A stretch of 64,000 nt of DNA from Chryseobacterium candidae (GTDB lineage: Bacteria; Bacteroidota; Bacteroidia; Flavobacteriales; Weeksellaceae). The translations under genes and the position numbers were made by a program. Positions 8,628 through 16,808 of this stretch are shown here, in pieces (within the stretch, counting starts at the first letter, position 1; each line of letters starts with the position of its first letter). The notes under the pieces are model-generated. The model ran no database searches. It saw only the letters and a program-made list of their open reading frames with translations, and was not told the DNA's origin. The DNA lies in the NCBI RefSeq assembly GCF_004916905.1, contig NZ_SDLV01000010.1, forward strand, positions 62,001-126,000. Reading direction: 5' to 3'.

Positions 8628-9092
8628 ATGGCAAACACCTACACTCAGATTTATATTCAAATTGTTTTCGCTGTAAAAGGAAGACAAAATCTGATTTCAA
8701 AAGAAAACAGAGAAGAATTACATCAGTTTATTACAGGTATTATTTCCAATAGAAATCAAAAATTATTCGCAGTTTTTGCAATGCCTGACCATGTCCATAT
8801 TCTTGTAAGTATGAATCCGACATTTTCAGTTTCAGATTTAGTAAGAGATATTAAAGCGGGTTCTTCAAAATTCATCAATGAAAAAGGATGGATGAATGAA
8901 AAATTCAATTGGCAGGAAGGGTACGGAGCTTTTTCTTATTCTAAAAGCAGTGTTGATTCTGTTGTAAAATATATTTTAGATCAGGAAGAACATCATAAAA
9001 AGAAAACTTTTAGAGAAGAATATCTGGATTTTATGTCAAAATTTGAGATAGAATATGATCCAAAATATTTATTCGAATGGATTAATGATTAA
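8628..9092 (+). CDS. REP-associated tyrosine transposase (RAYT, IS200/IS605 Y1 family)
   Basis: A 154-residue Y1 transposase domain. The HUH metal site is visible in FAMPDHVHILVSM, and the candidate catalytic Tyr is in VKYILDQEEHH near the C-terminus. It is flanked by REP hairpins: two direct copies upstream and two inverted copies downstream. RAYTs are related to IS200 TnpA and are thought to mobilise or maintain REP sequences rather than to be normal insertion sequences. The frame is intact. It lies between two genes of the fad operon and reads in the same direction, so the operon transcript probably crosses it. Its stop codon lies inside the first downstream REP tail. Confidence 0.9.
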   Translation: MANTYTQIYIQIVFAVKGRQNLISKENREELHQFITGIISNRNQKLFAVFAMPDHVHILVSMNPTFSVSDLVRDIKAGSSKFINEKGWMNEKFNWQEGYGAFSYSKSSVDSVVKYILDQEEHHKKKTFREEYLDFMSKFEIEYDPKYLFEWIND

Positions 9093-9161
9093 CAGGTCGC
9101 TCCTACGGAGCTCCGCAAAAAGCAAAAACAAAAATCTATGAACAGTTTACCTCTACGAGGC
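9088..9161 (-). repeat. Two REP units in inverted orientation downstream of the RAYT gene
   Basis: ATTAACAGGTC leads into the stem GCTCC-TAC-GGAGC at 9099-9111, the reverse complement of type A. AACAGTTTA leads into CCTC-TAC-GAGG at 9150-9160, the reverse complement of type B. The tails point inward toward the transposase gene, mirroring the upstream pair. Confidence 0.85.
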
Positions 9162-9196
9162 AAAAAAGTCTTAAAACAATTTAATTAAACAAAAAA

Positions 9197-10375
9197 ATGA
9201 AAACAGCATACATAGTAAAAGGTTTCAGAACTGCCGTTGGAAAGGCTCCAAAAGGAAGTTTAAGATTTACAAGACCTGATGTCATGGCGGCTACCGTTAT
9301 TGAAAAATTAATGGCTGAGCTTCCACAATTGGATAAAAACAGAATTGACGACCTTATCGTAGGAAATGCAATGCCGGAAGCTGAACAAGGGCTGAACGTT
9401 GCACGTCTGATCTCTTTGATGGGATTAAATACAGATAAAGTTCCGGGAGTAACCGTGAACAGATACTGTGCATCAGGAAGTGAGGCAATTGCCATTGCTT
9501 CTGCAAAAATTCAGGCTGGTATGGCAGACTGTATCATCGCAGGTGGTACAGAATCAATGTCATATATTCCGATGGGAGGTTATAAGCCGGTTCCGGAAAC
9601 GGATATTGCAAAAACAAACCCGGATTATTACTGGGGAATGGGTTACACAGCCGAAGAAGTGGCAAAACAATATAATATTACAAGAGAAGAACAGGATCAG
9701 TTTGCTTTTGAATCTCATATGAAGGCTTTAAAAGCCAATCAGGAAGGAAAATTTGCCAACCAGATTGTTCCGGTTCCTGTAGAATATAATTTCCTTGACG
9801 AAAATCAGAAACTGCAGACTAAAAAATTCGATTTTTCTGTAGATGAAGGTCCGAGAGCTGATACTTCTTTAGCTGGTTTAGCAAAACTAAGACCTGTATT
9901 TGCCAACGGAGGAAGCGTAACTGCCGGAAACTCTTCACAGATGAGTGATGGAGCTGCTTTTGTGATGGTAATGAGTGAAGAAATGGTAAAAGAATTAGGT
10001 CTTGAACCGGAAGCAAGATTAGTAGCCTATGCTGCTGCAGGATTAGAACCAAGAATTATGGGAATGGGACCTGTTTATGCTATTCCAAAAGCATTGAAAC
10101 AGGCAGGTCTGGAATTAAAAGATATCGATTTGATCGAGCTTAACGAAGCATTCGCTTCTCAATCGGTTGCAATCAAAAAAGAATTAGGTTTAAATCCAGA
10201 CATTCTAAACGTAAACGGAGGGGCAATTGCTCTTGGACACCCGCTTGGATGTACAGGAACAAAGCTAACCGTTCAGCTTATTGATGAAATGAGAAGACGC
10301 GGTAACAAGTACGGAATGGTTTCTATGTGCGTTGGAACAGGACAGGGAGCGGCCTCTATTTTTGAACTACTTTAA
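9197..10375 (+). CDS. Acetyl-CoA acyltransferase (FadA-like thiolase)
   Basis: A 392-residue thiolase. The nucleophile Cys is in VNRYCASGSEA (about residue 92), the NEAFA loop is at about residue 316, and the C-terminal motifs GGAIALGHPLGCTGT and CVGTGQGAA supply the His and second Cys. It cleaves 3-ketoacyl-CoA with CoA in the last step of beta-oxidation. It follows the fused dehydrogenase/hydratase after the RAYT block and precedes a four-helix-bundle gene and the acyl-CoA dehydrogenase, all in one direction. Confidence 0.95.
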   Translation: MKTAYIVKGFRTAVGKAPKGSLRFTRPDVMAATVIEKLMAELPQLDKNRIDDLIVGNAMPEAEQGLNVARLISLMGLNTDKVPGVTVNRYCASGSEAIAIASAKIQAGMADCIIAGGTESMSYIPMGGYKPVPETDIAKTNPDYYWGMGYTAEEVAKQYNITREEQDQFAFESHMKALKANQEGKFANQIVPVPVEYNFLDENQKLQTKKFDFSVDEGPRADTSLAGLAKLRPVFANGGSVTAGNSSQMSDGAAFVMVMSEEMVKELGLEPEARLVAYAAAGLEPRIMGMGPVYAIPKALKQAGLELKDIDLIELNEAFASQSVAIKKELGLNPDILNVNGGAIALGHPLGCTGTKLTVQLIDEMRRRGNKYGMVSMCVGTGQGAASIFELL

Positions 10376-10411
10376 TTAATTATAGATTTTAAATTATAAA
10401 TTTTAGATGCA
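10376..10411. repeat. AT-rich repeat upstream of the four-helix-bundle gene
   Basis: The segment holds AGATTTTAAATTATAAATTTTAGAT. Its words ATTATAAATTTTA and AGATT recur inverted in the block after the gene (10773-10812). Such low-complexity blocks commonly border four-helix-bundle genes. Confidence 0.5.
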
Positions 10412-10768
10412 ATGGGTTTCAAAGAAGATAATTTGATCCAAATAAAAACTTTTGATTTCGCTTTAAGAATAATTCAATTTTATACTGAATGTAAATCTCA
10501 AAACGAGTTTATTTTATCAAAACAGATTCTTCGTTCAGGAACCTCAATTGGAGCAAATGTAGAAGAAGCTATAGCCGCTCAATCTAAAAAGGATTTTATT
10601 TCAAAGCTTTCAATTGCAAATAAAGAGGCAAGAGAAACAAGATATTGGTTAAAACTTTATCATTCTTCAAATCTTGTTCAAATTGAGATCAATTCATATT
10701 TAAAAGACATTGAAATGATCATTAATATTTTGACTAAAATCATTAAAACATCATCTGAAAATTTATAA
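10412..10768 (+). CDS. Four-helix-bundle protein (23S rRNA intervening-sequence/S23 family)
   Basis: A 118-residue, all-helical small protein with family landmarks ILRSGTSIGANVEEA, FISKLSIANKEARETRYWL and a closing helix of Ile/Leu heptads. The family was first found encoded inside 23S rRNA intervening sequences and is widespread as free-standing genes in Bacteroidetes; its molecular role is unknown. Here it splits the thiolase and acyl-CoA dehydrogenase genes of one operon and is bordered on both sides by AT-rich repeat blocks, which suggests a mobile passenger. The frame is intact. Confidence 0.85.
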   Translation: MGFKEDNLIQIKTFDFALRIIQFYTECKSQNEFILSKQILRSGTSIGANVEEAIAAQSKKDFISKLSIANKEARETRYWLKLYHSSNLVQIEINSYLKDIEMIINILTKIIKTSSENL

Positions 10769-10772
10769 CAAC

Positions 10773-10812
10773 AAAATCTAATTTAAAATTTATAATCTAA
10801 AATTTAAAATAA
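10773..10812. repeat. AT-rich repeat downstream of the four-helix-bundle gene
   Basis: AATCTAATTTAAAATTTATAATCTAAAATTTAAAAT-like sequence, with a partial inverted match to 10376-10411. It also forms the leader just before the acyl-CoA dehydrogenase ATG. Confidence 0.5.
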
Positions 10813-10818
10813 TAACAA

Positions 10819-12597
10819 ATGAGCAATATACTTAAAGGCGGGGAATTCCTGATCAAACAAATTCCTGCAAACGAAATTTTCAGTATTGAAGAACTGAATG
10901 AAGAACAAAAGATGCTTCGTGATTCTGCGAAGGAATTTATCGATAGAGAAGTTGTTCCTCAAAGAGAGCGTTTTGAGAAGAAAGATTATGCATTTACAGA
11001 AGAAACAATGCGTAAACTGGGCGAAATGGGAATGTTGGGAATCGCTGTTCCCGAAGAATACGGAGGTCTTGGAATGGGCTTTGTCACTACAATGCTTGCC
11101 TGCGACTATCTTTCCGGAACTACAGGTTCATTGGCTACAGCGTATGGAGCACACACAGGAATCGGAACGTTACCAATTGTTCTTTACGGAACTGAAGAGC
11201 AAAAGAAAAAATACCTTCCGGATTTAGCAACAGGAACAAAATTCGGGGCTTACTGTCTGACAGAGCCGGATGCCGGTTCTGATGCGAATTCAGGGAAAAC
11301 AAAAGCAAAACTTTCCGAAGACGGAAAACATTATATCATCAACGGCCAGAAAATGTGGATCTCTAATGCAGGATTTGCTGATACATTCACATTATTCGCT
11401 AAAATTGATGATGATAAAAATATCACAGGATTTGTCATCAACAGATCTGAACTTGAAAATCCTGAAAGCTTAACTTTCGGAGAGGAAGAGCACAAATTAG
11501 GTATCCGCGCATCTTCTACCCGTCAGGTTTTCTTCAATGATATGAAAATCCCTGTGGAAAATCTTTTAGGAGAAAGAAACAACGGTTTCAAAATCGCTTT
11601 AAATGCACTGAACGTAGGCCGTATCAAACTGGCAGCAGCTTGTCTTGATGCACAGAGAAGAATCTTAAACCACTCTATCCAGTACTCTAATGAAAGAAAG
11701 CAGTTTGGTGTTTCCATTGCTACTTTCGGAGCCATCAGAAAAAAACTGGCAGAAATGGCAACCGGAGTTTTCGTAAGTGAAGCAGGTTCTTACAGAGCTG
11801 CTAAAAACGTTCAGGATAAAATTGATGAGCTTGTTGAAGCAGGATTAAGCCATCAGGAAGCAGAATTAAAAGGTGTTGAGGAATTCGCGGTAGAATGTTC
11901 AATCCTTAAAGTATTTGTTTCTGACCTTGCCCAGCATACAGCAGATGAAGGAATTCAGGTGTACGGAGGTATGGGATTCTCTGAAGACACTCCTATGGAA
12001 GCTGCCTGGAGAGATTCAAGAATCTCGAGAATCTATGAAGGTACCAACGAAATCAACAGATTATTAGCTGTAGGAATGCTTATCAAGAGAGCCATGAAAG
12101 GTGAACTTGATCTTTTATCTCCTGCAATGGCCATCAGCAAAGAATTGATGGGTATCCCTTCATTTGAAGTTCCTGATTATTCAGAATTCATGAGTGAAGA
12201 AAAAGCAATTATCGCTAACCTTAAGAAAGTATTCTTAATGGTTTCCGGAGCAGCTCTTCAGAAATACATGATGGATATTGAAAAACAACAGCACTTATTA
12301 TTAAATGCTTCTGAAATCCTTAACCAGATCTACATGGCAGAATCTGCAGTATTAAGAGCAGAGAAACATTTCTCTCCAGAATCTGTAGAAGCAGCTATGG
12401 CTCAGCTGAACCTTTACAAAGCTGTAGAGAAAATCATCACGGCAGCTAAAGAAGGAATTGTTTCTTTCGCTGAAGGAGATGAGCAGAGAATGATGCTTTC
12501 AGGATTAAGAAGATTTACTAAATATACCAACCATCCGAATGTAGTAGCACTTACTGAAAAAGTGGCAGCTCACTATATTGAGAAAGGAGCTTATTAG
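10819..12597 (+). CDS. Acyl-CoA dehydrogenase with C-terminal extension (VLCAD/ACAD9-like)
   Basis: A 592-residue FAD-dependent dehydrogenase. Core signatures are AYCLTEPDAGSDA, KMWISNAGFADTFTLFAKI, QVYGGMGFSEDTPMEAAWRD and YEGTNEINR, whose Glu is the expected catalytic base. About 170 residues follow the core as a helical extension, as in very-long-chain acyl-CoA dehydrogenases. It introduces the first double bond of beta-oxidation. It is the last gene of the MarR-fad operon; a strong intrinsic terminator follows 25 bp after the stop. Confidence 0.95.
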   Translation: MSNILKGGEFLIKQIPANEIFSIEELNEEQKMLRDSAKEFIDREVVPQRERFEKKDYAFTEETMRKLGEMGMLGIAVPEEYGGLGMGFVTTMLACDYLSGTTGSLATAYGAHTGIGTLPIVLYGTEEQKKKYLPDLATGTKFGAYCLTEPDAGSDANSGKTKAKLSEDGKHYIINGQKMWISNAGFADTFTLFAKIDDDKNITGFVINRSELENPESLTFGEEEHKLGIRASSTRQVFFNDMKIPVENLLGERNNGFKIALNALNVGRIKLAAACLDAQRRILNHSIQYSNERKQFGVSIATFGAIRKKLAEMATGVFVSEAGSYRAAKNVQDKIDELVEAGLSHQEAELKGVEEFAVECSILKVFVSDLAQHTADEGIQVYGGMGFSEDTPMEAAWRDSRISRIYEGTNEINRLLAVGMLIKRAMKGELDLLSPAMAISKELMGIPSFEVPDYSEFMSEEKAIIANLKKVFLMVSGAALQKYMMDIEKQQHLLLNASEILNQIYMAESAVLRAEKHFSPESVEAAMAQLNLYKAVEKIITAAKEGIVSFAEGDEQRMMLSGLRRFTKYTNHPNVVALTEKVAAHYIEKGAY

Positions 12598-12621
12598 TCT
12601 TTAATACCATAAATTTGATTC

Positions 12622-12652
12622 AGCGTCCCAATTTTGGGGCGCTTTTATTTTT
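12622..12652 (+). terminator. Intrinsic terminator of the fad operon
   Basis: The stem AGCGTCCC/GGGGCGCT (one G-T pair) has a six-base AATTTT loop and is followed by TTTATTTTT. Confidence 0.85.
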
Positions 12653-12745
12653 AGCCCACATTTCTTATGGTTATCATTGGATTTATTGGCAGCCAATAAG
12701 TATATTCAAAAAAAATCATTATTTTTATTCTAAATTAAATAACAC

Positions 12746-13060
12746 ATGAAGAAATTATTATTTCCCCTAGTCTTCATTTCGGCCATGTTTACGGCACAAA
12801 AAAAAGAAAATGTAATCCCTGTTCCCAAGGTTGATACAACAAAAATAGTTTCTAAAGGAAAATTCCCGGGATATTTTGCTCTGAAACCTGAGCATGCTCA
12901 GAAAGAACTTTACAAAATACTGACAGTTAAGCCTAAAGATACTGCCCTATATCTTGCTTTAAAAGAACCATCAAAGGATGAGTCACAATATAAAATTTTA
13001 AATTCAATTACTTCTGATAAGCTTCAGCCAAGCAGGAAAAAGATAATACCATCCAAATAA
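12746..13060 (+). CDS. Small exported protein of unknown function
   Basis: A 104-residue protein with a signal peptide (MKKLLFPLVFISAMFTAQ, cleavage probably after Ala-Gln or Thr-Ala), then a Lys/Pro/Asp-rich soluble region. I recognise no domain. The Met has a normal export N-terminus, so the start is probably right. It lies 28 bp before the DUF1508 gene in the same direction and may share its transcript. Confidence 0.65.
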   Translation: MKKLLFPLVFISAMFTAQKKENVIPVPKVDTTKIVSKGKFPGYFALKPEHAQKELYKILTVKPKDTALYLALKEPSKDESQYKILNSITSDKLQPSRKKIIPSK

Positions 13061-13087
13061 ACACAATACAAAATAAAAATTATTACC

Positions 13088-13423
13088 ATGGGAAAGTTTA
13101 TTATCTCTCAAAGAACAAACGGAGACTTCCAGTTTAATCTTAAAGCAGGAAACGGACAGATCATTTTAACCAGTCAGGGATACAGTACCAAACCATCCTG
13201 TGAAAACGGAATCGGATCCGTAAAAATCAATGCACAGGAAGATGCAAAATTTGAAAGAAATACAGTGAATGACGGCAGGTGTTACTTTAATTTAAAAGCA
13301 GGAAACGGACAGATCATTGGAACCAGCCAGATGTATGAATCTGACAATGGTATGGAAAACGGGATAGAATCTGTAAAAAACAATGCTCCGCATGCTCCTG
13401 TAGAGGACGAAACAAACTTGTAA
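13088..13423 (+). CDS. YegP-family DUF1508 protein, two tandem repeats
   Basis: A 111-residue protein made of two DUF1508 repeats: residues about 4-50 and 53-98 share F-x-FNLKAGNGQII-x-TSQ and ENGI-SVK. The repeat is also clear in the DNA (near 13136 and 13291). YegP-type proteins are small, often dimeric, stress-associated proteins of unknown activity. A terminator follows at once. Confidence 0.85.
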   Translation: MGKFIISQRTNGDFQFNLKAGNGQIILTSQGYSTKPSCENGIGSVKINAQEDAKFERNTVNDGRCYFNLKAGNGQIIGTSQMYESDNGMENGIESVKNNAPHAPVEDETNL

Positions 13424-13450
13424 AATCATCTGAAATATTCTTCATAAAAA

Positions 13451-13481
13451 GGCCTTAGTTTTTAAGGCATTTTTTATTTTT
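13451..13481 (+). terminator. Intrinsic terminator after the DUF1508 gene
   Basis: The stem GCCTTA/TAAGGC at 13452-13457 and 13463-13468 has a five-base loop and is followed by a T-rich run to 13481. Confidence 0.75.
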
Positions 13482-13502
13482 GTAATCTATTTTTCGTAAA
13501 AA

Positions 13503-13949
13503 ATGACAAAAGAAGAATTACTGAATAAAGCAATCAAAATTGCCGATAAGGCTCATAAAGGACAAACCGATAAATACCATGCTCCCTACATTGCCCACGT
13601 AATGCGTGTAATGAATTATGGTAAAACACTGGATGAAAAGATTGTTGGCGTTCTGCACGATGTGGTAGAGGATCACCCACTGGAATTCAGCCTGGATTAT
13701 TTAAGATCGGAAGGGTTTCCTGAATATATTATTTTTGCCATCAGCTGTCTTACAAAGCTTGATCCTGAAGAAGATTATGATGAATTCATCAAAAGAACAG
13801 AACGATCTCTCCTTTCCGTTGCTGTAAAACTGAATGACCTTCGTGACAATATGGATCTCAGAAGAGTAAACAGAGAGCTTACTCCTAAAGACATCAAAAG
13901 ATTCAACAAATATCTGAAAGCTTATCGTTACCTGATAGAGAAATATTAA
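13503..13949 (+). CDS. HD-domain phosphohydrolase (SpoT-hydrolase/MESH1-like)
   Basis: A 148-residue single-domain protein. Its metal-site signatures match RelA/SpoT-type hydrolases: KAHKGQTDKYHAPYIAHVM, LHDVVEDH and KLNDLRDNMD. Small alarmone hydrolases of this shape remove the 3'-pyrophosphate of (p)ppGpp or act on related nucleotides. Whether this one acts on (p)ppGpp is inferred; other small HD enzymes look similar. It precedes an M48 protease gene by 26 bp in the same direction. Confidence 0.78.
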   Translation: MTKEELLNKAIKIADKAHKGQTDKYHAPYIAHVMRVMNYGKTLDEKIVGVLHDVVEDHPLEFSLDYLRSEGFPEYIIFAISCLTKLDPEEDYDEFIKRTERSLLSVAVKLNDLRDNMDLRRVNRELTPKDIKRFNKYLKAYRYLIEKY

Positions 13950-13975
13950 TCAAGAAAAATTTAATAAAAACACAC

Positions 13976-16024
13976 ATGACTAATAACCTACCTAAAATTT
14001 CATCGGCTTATCAATCTAAGCTGGTTTCTGCTATTGTATCCATCTCAGTTTTTTTTCTGATCTATCTGATACTTATTCTCGCGTCTCTGCTCATGATATT
14101 CTTATTAGGATATGGTGCCATAAAAATGCTGAGTGTTTCTCTCAATTACTTTACCGTTTTTGGTGCGGCAGGATTATTAAGTGTAGGGATTTTTGTTTTT
14201 ATTTTCCTTGTCAAATTTATTTTCAGAAAAAACCATTACAGTACACGTCACCTGCTGGAAATTAACAGATCTCACCAGCCTCAGCTTTTTGCAATTATTG
14301 ATGAAATTGTGGCTGAAACAGGAGTGAAAGCCCCTCAAAAAGTTTTTCTTTCTCCGGATGTAAATGCCAGTGTAAGCTATAACTCTGTTTTCTGGAGCAT
14401 GTTTTTGCCGGTGAAGAAAAATCTGACGATTGGCGTTGGGTTGATCAACACTACAAGTGTAGGAGAATTGCGCACAATTCTGGCTCACGAATTTGGACAT
14501 TTCTCTCAAAAAAGCATGAAAATAGGCGGCTATGTAAGCCAGGCAGAAAAGATTATTTTTGAAACCGTTTACAATAATAAAGACTATGAAAACTTTATCA
14601 TGGAGTTTTCTGGAGGGAATGCTATTTTTAAAATTTTCGGTCTGATTTCAGTTAGTTTCATTAATGCATTTCAATCTGTTCTTAAAAGTATGTCCAGCTT
14701 TCTTTTCAAAAATCATGCTTCCCTGCAAAGAGAAATGGAATACCATGCAGATGCTATTTCAACCTATATAACCAATCCTGATGAGCAGACTTCATCTTTA
14801 TTAAGACTGGAATTGAGTGATGTTGCTTTTAATACTTCCTTTAATTTTTACATTGAAAGTAATCAGAAATATCTTCCAAAAGACCTGTACAAGAATCAGG
14901 TCTCTTTAATGAAAATTCTATCTGAAAGGAATAACCATCCTTATATCAACGGATTTCCAAAAATTGATGCTGAAGATCTTACCCACTATAACAAATCCAG
15001 AATAGAAATTGAAGACCAGTGGACTTCACATCCTGATATTTTAAAAAGAATTGAAAGAATTAGAACAAACGAAACCAGAAGTACAGCCGCAGACCACAGA
15101 TTTGCAAAAGAAATTATCAGCGGGTTTGATAAGATTTGTGAAATTATGACGTCAAAATACCTCACTTTACACATGGCGAAAAACGTGGGTGAAGTGATAG
15201 AGGATGAAACTTTCATCAAGCTTTATCTGGATCATAATATCTATCAGTCTTTCAGTTCCAATTTTAACGGATATTACGAAAGGCACAATCCTGTTATAGA
15301 AAACATTGAATCATGTATTCCTGATGCTGCGGCTCATGATGATGGAGATCTTTTCAGTGACAAAAAGGTATCTTTAGTCTATGAAAAATCAGGAATAGAG
15401 GGTGATATACAGATCCTGCAATACCTGGCTTCCCATCCGAAAGAAATAAAAACATTCAGATTTGACGGCACTTTATACAAAGCAAAAGATGCAGCAGGCC
15501 TTATCCCTCAACTGGAAAATGAACTGAAAAGAGTAAAAGACGAACTTTTGGAAAATGACAAGGCTGTTTTTCAATACTACTATCATATTTCCGATGAAGA
15601 TATTAAAAAAGACCTTCTTAAAAAGTACAAAAATTTTGCAGTAATCGATAAAGAATTTGATGATTTTCAGAAAAGTCTTAATGATTTTACACCATACCTC
15701 CAGTTTATGGCTGCCACTTTACCTTTTGAAGAAATCCGTAAACACAGGGCTAAACTATTGAAAGCAGAAGAACCTTTTAAACTGAAGACGCAACAACTGA
15801 TTGAAAACTCGGCTTACAAAGAAGCTTTAAAGCCTGATGATAAAAATATTTTACAGGAATTTGTAAAATCTGAATACATCTACTTCAATAAAGACAAATA
15901 CCTTGAACATGAAGTAAGTGCCATATCGTTAGTGATTGAAAAATATCAGACATTACTGAATGATCATTATCTTAATTCTAAACTGGAGCTTTTAAACTTT
16001 CAGGCCGGTTTGAATAATAATTAA
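13976..16024 (+). CDS. M48-family membrane metalloprotease with long C-terminal extension
   Basis: A 682-residue protein. Two membrane segments (about residues 18-45 and 57-80) precede the catalytic domain. The zinc motif HEFGH lies at about residues 170-174 (ILAHEFGHFSQKS), and a downstream Glu is in REMEYHADAIST. About 380 residues after the protease core (from roughly residue 300) match nothing I recognise and are charged and helical. HtpX/M48 enzymes degrade misfolded membrane proteins. It may be co-transcribed with the HD hydrolase. Its stop overlaps that of the convergent DUF2490 gene. Confidence 0.85.
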   Translation: MTNNLPKISSAYQSKLVSAIVSISVFFLIYLILILASLLMIFLLGYGAIKMLSVSLNYFTVFGAAGLLSVGIFVFIFLVKFIFRKNHYSTRHLLEINRSHQPQLFAIIDEIVAETGVKAPQKVFLSPDVNASVSYNSVFWSMFLPVKKNLTIGVGLINTTSVGELRTILAHEFGHFSQKSMKIGGYVSQAEKIIFETVYNNKDYENFIMEFSGGNAIFKIFGLISVSFINAFQSVLKSMSSFLFKNHASLQREMEYHADAISTYITNPDEQTSSLLRLELSDVAFNTSFNFYIESNQKYLPKDLYKNQVSLMKILSERNNHPYINGFPKIDAEDLTHYNKSRIEIEDQWTSHPDILKRIERIRTNETRSTAADHRFAKEIISGFDKICEIMTSKYLTLHMAKNVGEVIEDETFIKLYLDHNIYQSFSSNFNGYYERHNPVIENIESCIPDAAAHDDGDLFSDKKVSLVYEKSGIEGDIQILQYLASHPKEIKTFRFDGTLYKAKDAAGLIPQLENELKRVKDELLENDKAVFQYYYHISDEDIKKDLLKKYKNFAVIDKEFDDFQKSLNDFTPYLQFMAATLPFEEIRKHRAKLLKAEEPFKLKTQQLIENSAYKEALKPDDKNILQEFVKSEYIYFNKDKYLEHEVSAISLVIEKYQTLLNDHYLNSKLELLNFQAGLNNN

Positions 16025-16737
16025 TCCGCCCCCGGGAAATCGTAAGTCTTCGTGTGATGATCTGTTCCGTCGATATTGATGTTTAGCGCAAGGTAAACGA
16101 AATGTAAATTTTTGTTTCCTTTTGCTTCAAATTCACGCTGCCACAGATATCCGCTCACGATGCCAAAATAATCATCAATCTGATAGCCGAAACCGCCATA
16201 GACTCTGTTTCTGGCAAAAGTAGGCTTCATCGGAGAGACAAAGAATACTTCGTCATAAGCATTGGCAAAAACAGTTCCTTTCTTAATGGTTTTGGCGTTT
16301 AAAGGGACACTTACGTTCAGACGATATCTGTAACGCATTCTCTGTGAAGTCTGATCTGTTTTCGGCTCATAGAACCAGCTCTTTTCAGCACGGAAACGAT
16401 TTTCAAACTTTACGATACCTTTCTTGATATCTATAATGTCCTGAAGCCAAACTCTGAACTCCTCTCTGCTCAGACTGTGTTCTTTATAGTTAACATATCT
16501 TCCAAGTCCTACAAAAGGTTTGTGGTTTTTGGTAAGATTATACCCTAATCCTCCTTTTATTTCATAATAATCGGGATAAGTATAATCTTCGTTACCACGC
16601 AGCTGACCTTCTGCATAAAGGAAAAATTTCGGATGAAACTTATAGGTCAGAGTTACTGCATTGAAGCTGGAAATGTGTTCCTGTGCTTTAAAAAAAGAAA
16701 TTCCAAGTAGTAAACCTAGGCCTATAAGACGTTTCAT
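16021..16737 (-). CDS. DUF2490 outer-membrane-type protein
   Basis: A 238-residue protein starting at the Met of MKRLIGLGLLLGISFFKAQ, a clear signal peptide; the longer frame back to 16791 adds residues with no export sense. The mature part has alternating strands and phrases typical of DUF2490 (FYAEGQLRGNEDY, RFRAEKSWFYEPKTDQTSQR, RMRYRYRLNVSVPL), predicted to form a small barrel. Function is unknown. It follows the TonB receptor gene by 71 bp on the same strand and may be its partner. Confidence 0.8.
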   Translation of the reverse strand: MKRLIGLGLLLGISFFKAQEHISSFNAVTLTYKFHPKFFLYAEGQLRGNEDYTYPDYYEIKGGLGYNLTKNHKPFVGLGRYVNYKEHSLSREEFRVWLQDIIDIKKGIVKFENRFRAEKSWFYEPKTDQTSQRMRYRYRLNVSVPLNAKTIKKGTVFANAYDEVFFVSPMKPTFARNRVYGGFGYQIDDYFGIVSGYLWQREFEAKGNKNLHFVYLALNINIDGTDHHTKTYDFPGAD

Positions 16738-16808
16738 AAAAAATTTTTGCAAATGTATATTTTTTAACAATTTGTTAATATTAACTTTCATTAATATTAA
16801 ATTAACAG

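Noticed and set aside
8628..9092. Active IS200/IS605 insertion sequence
   Set aside because: Flanking repeats are REP units, and there is no TnpB or typical IS200 left/right end; RAYT is the better reading.
13136..13330. Short direct repeats that might be a CRISPR or tandem array
   Set aside because: They are the two DUF1508 repeats within one coding frame, with no spacer pattern.
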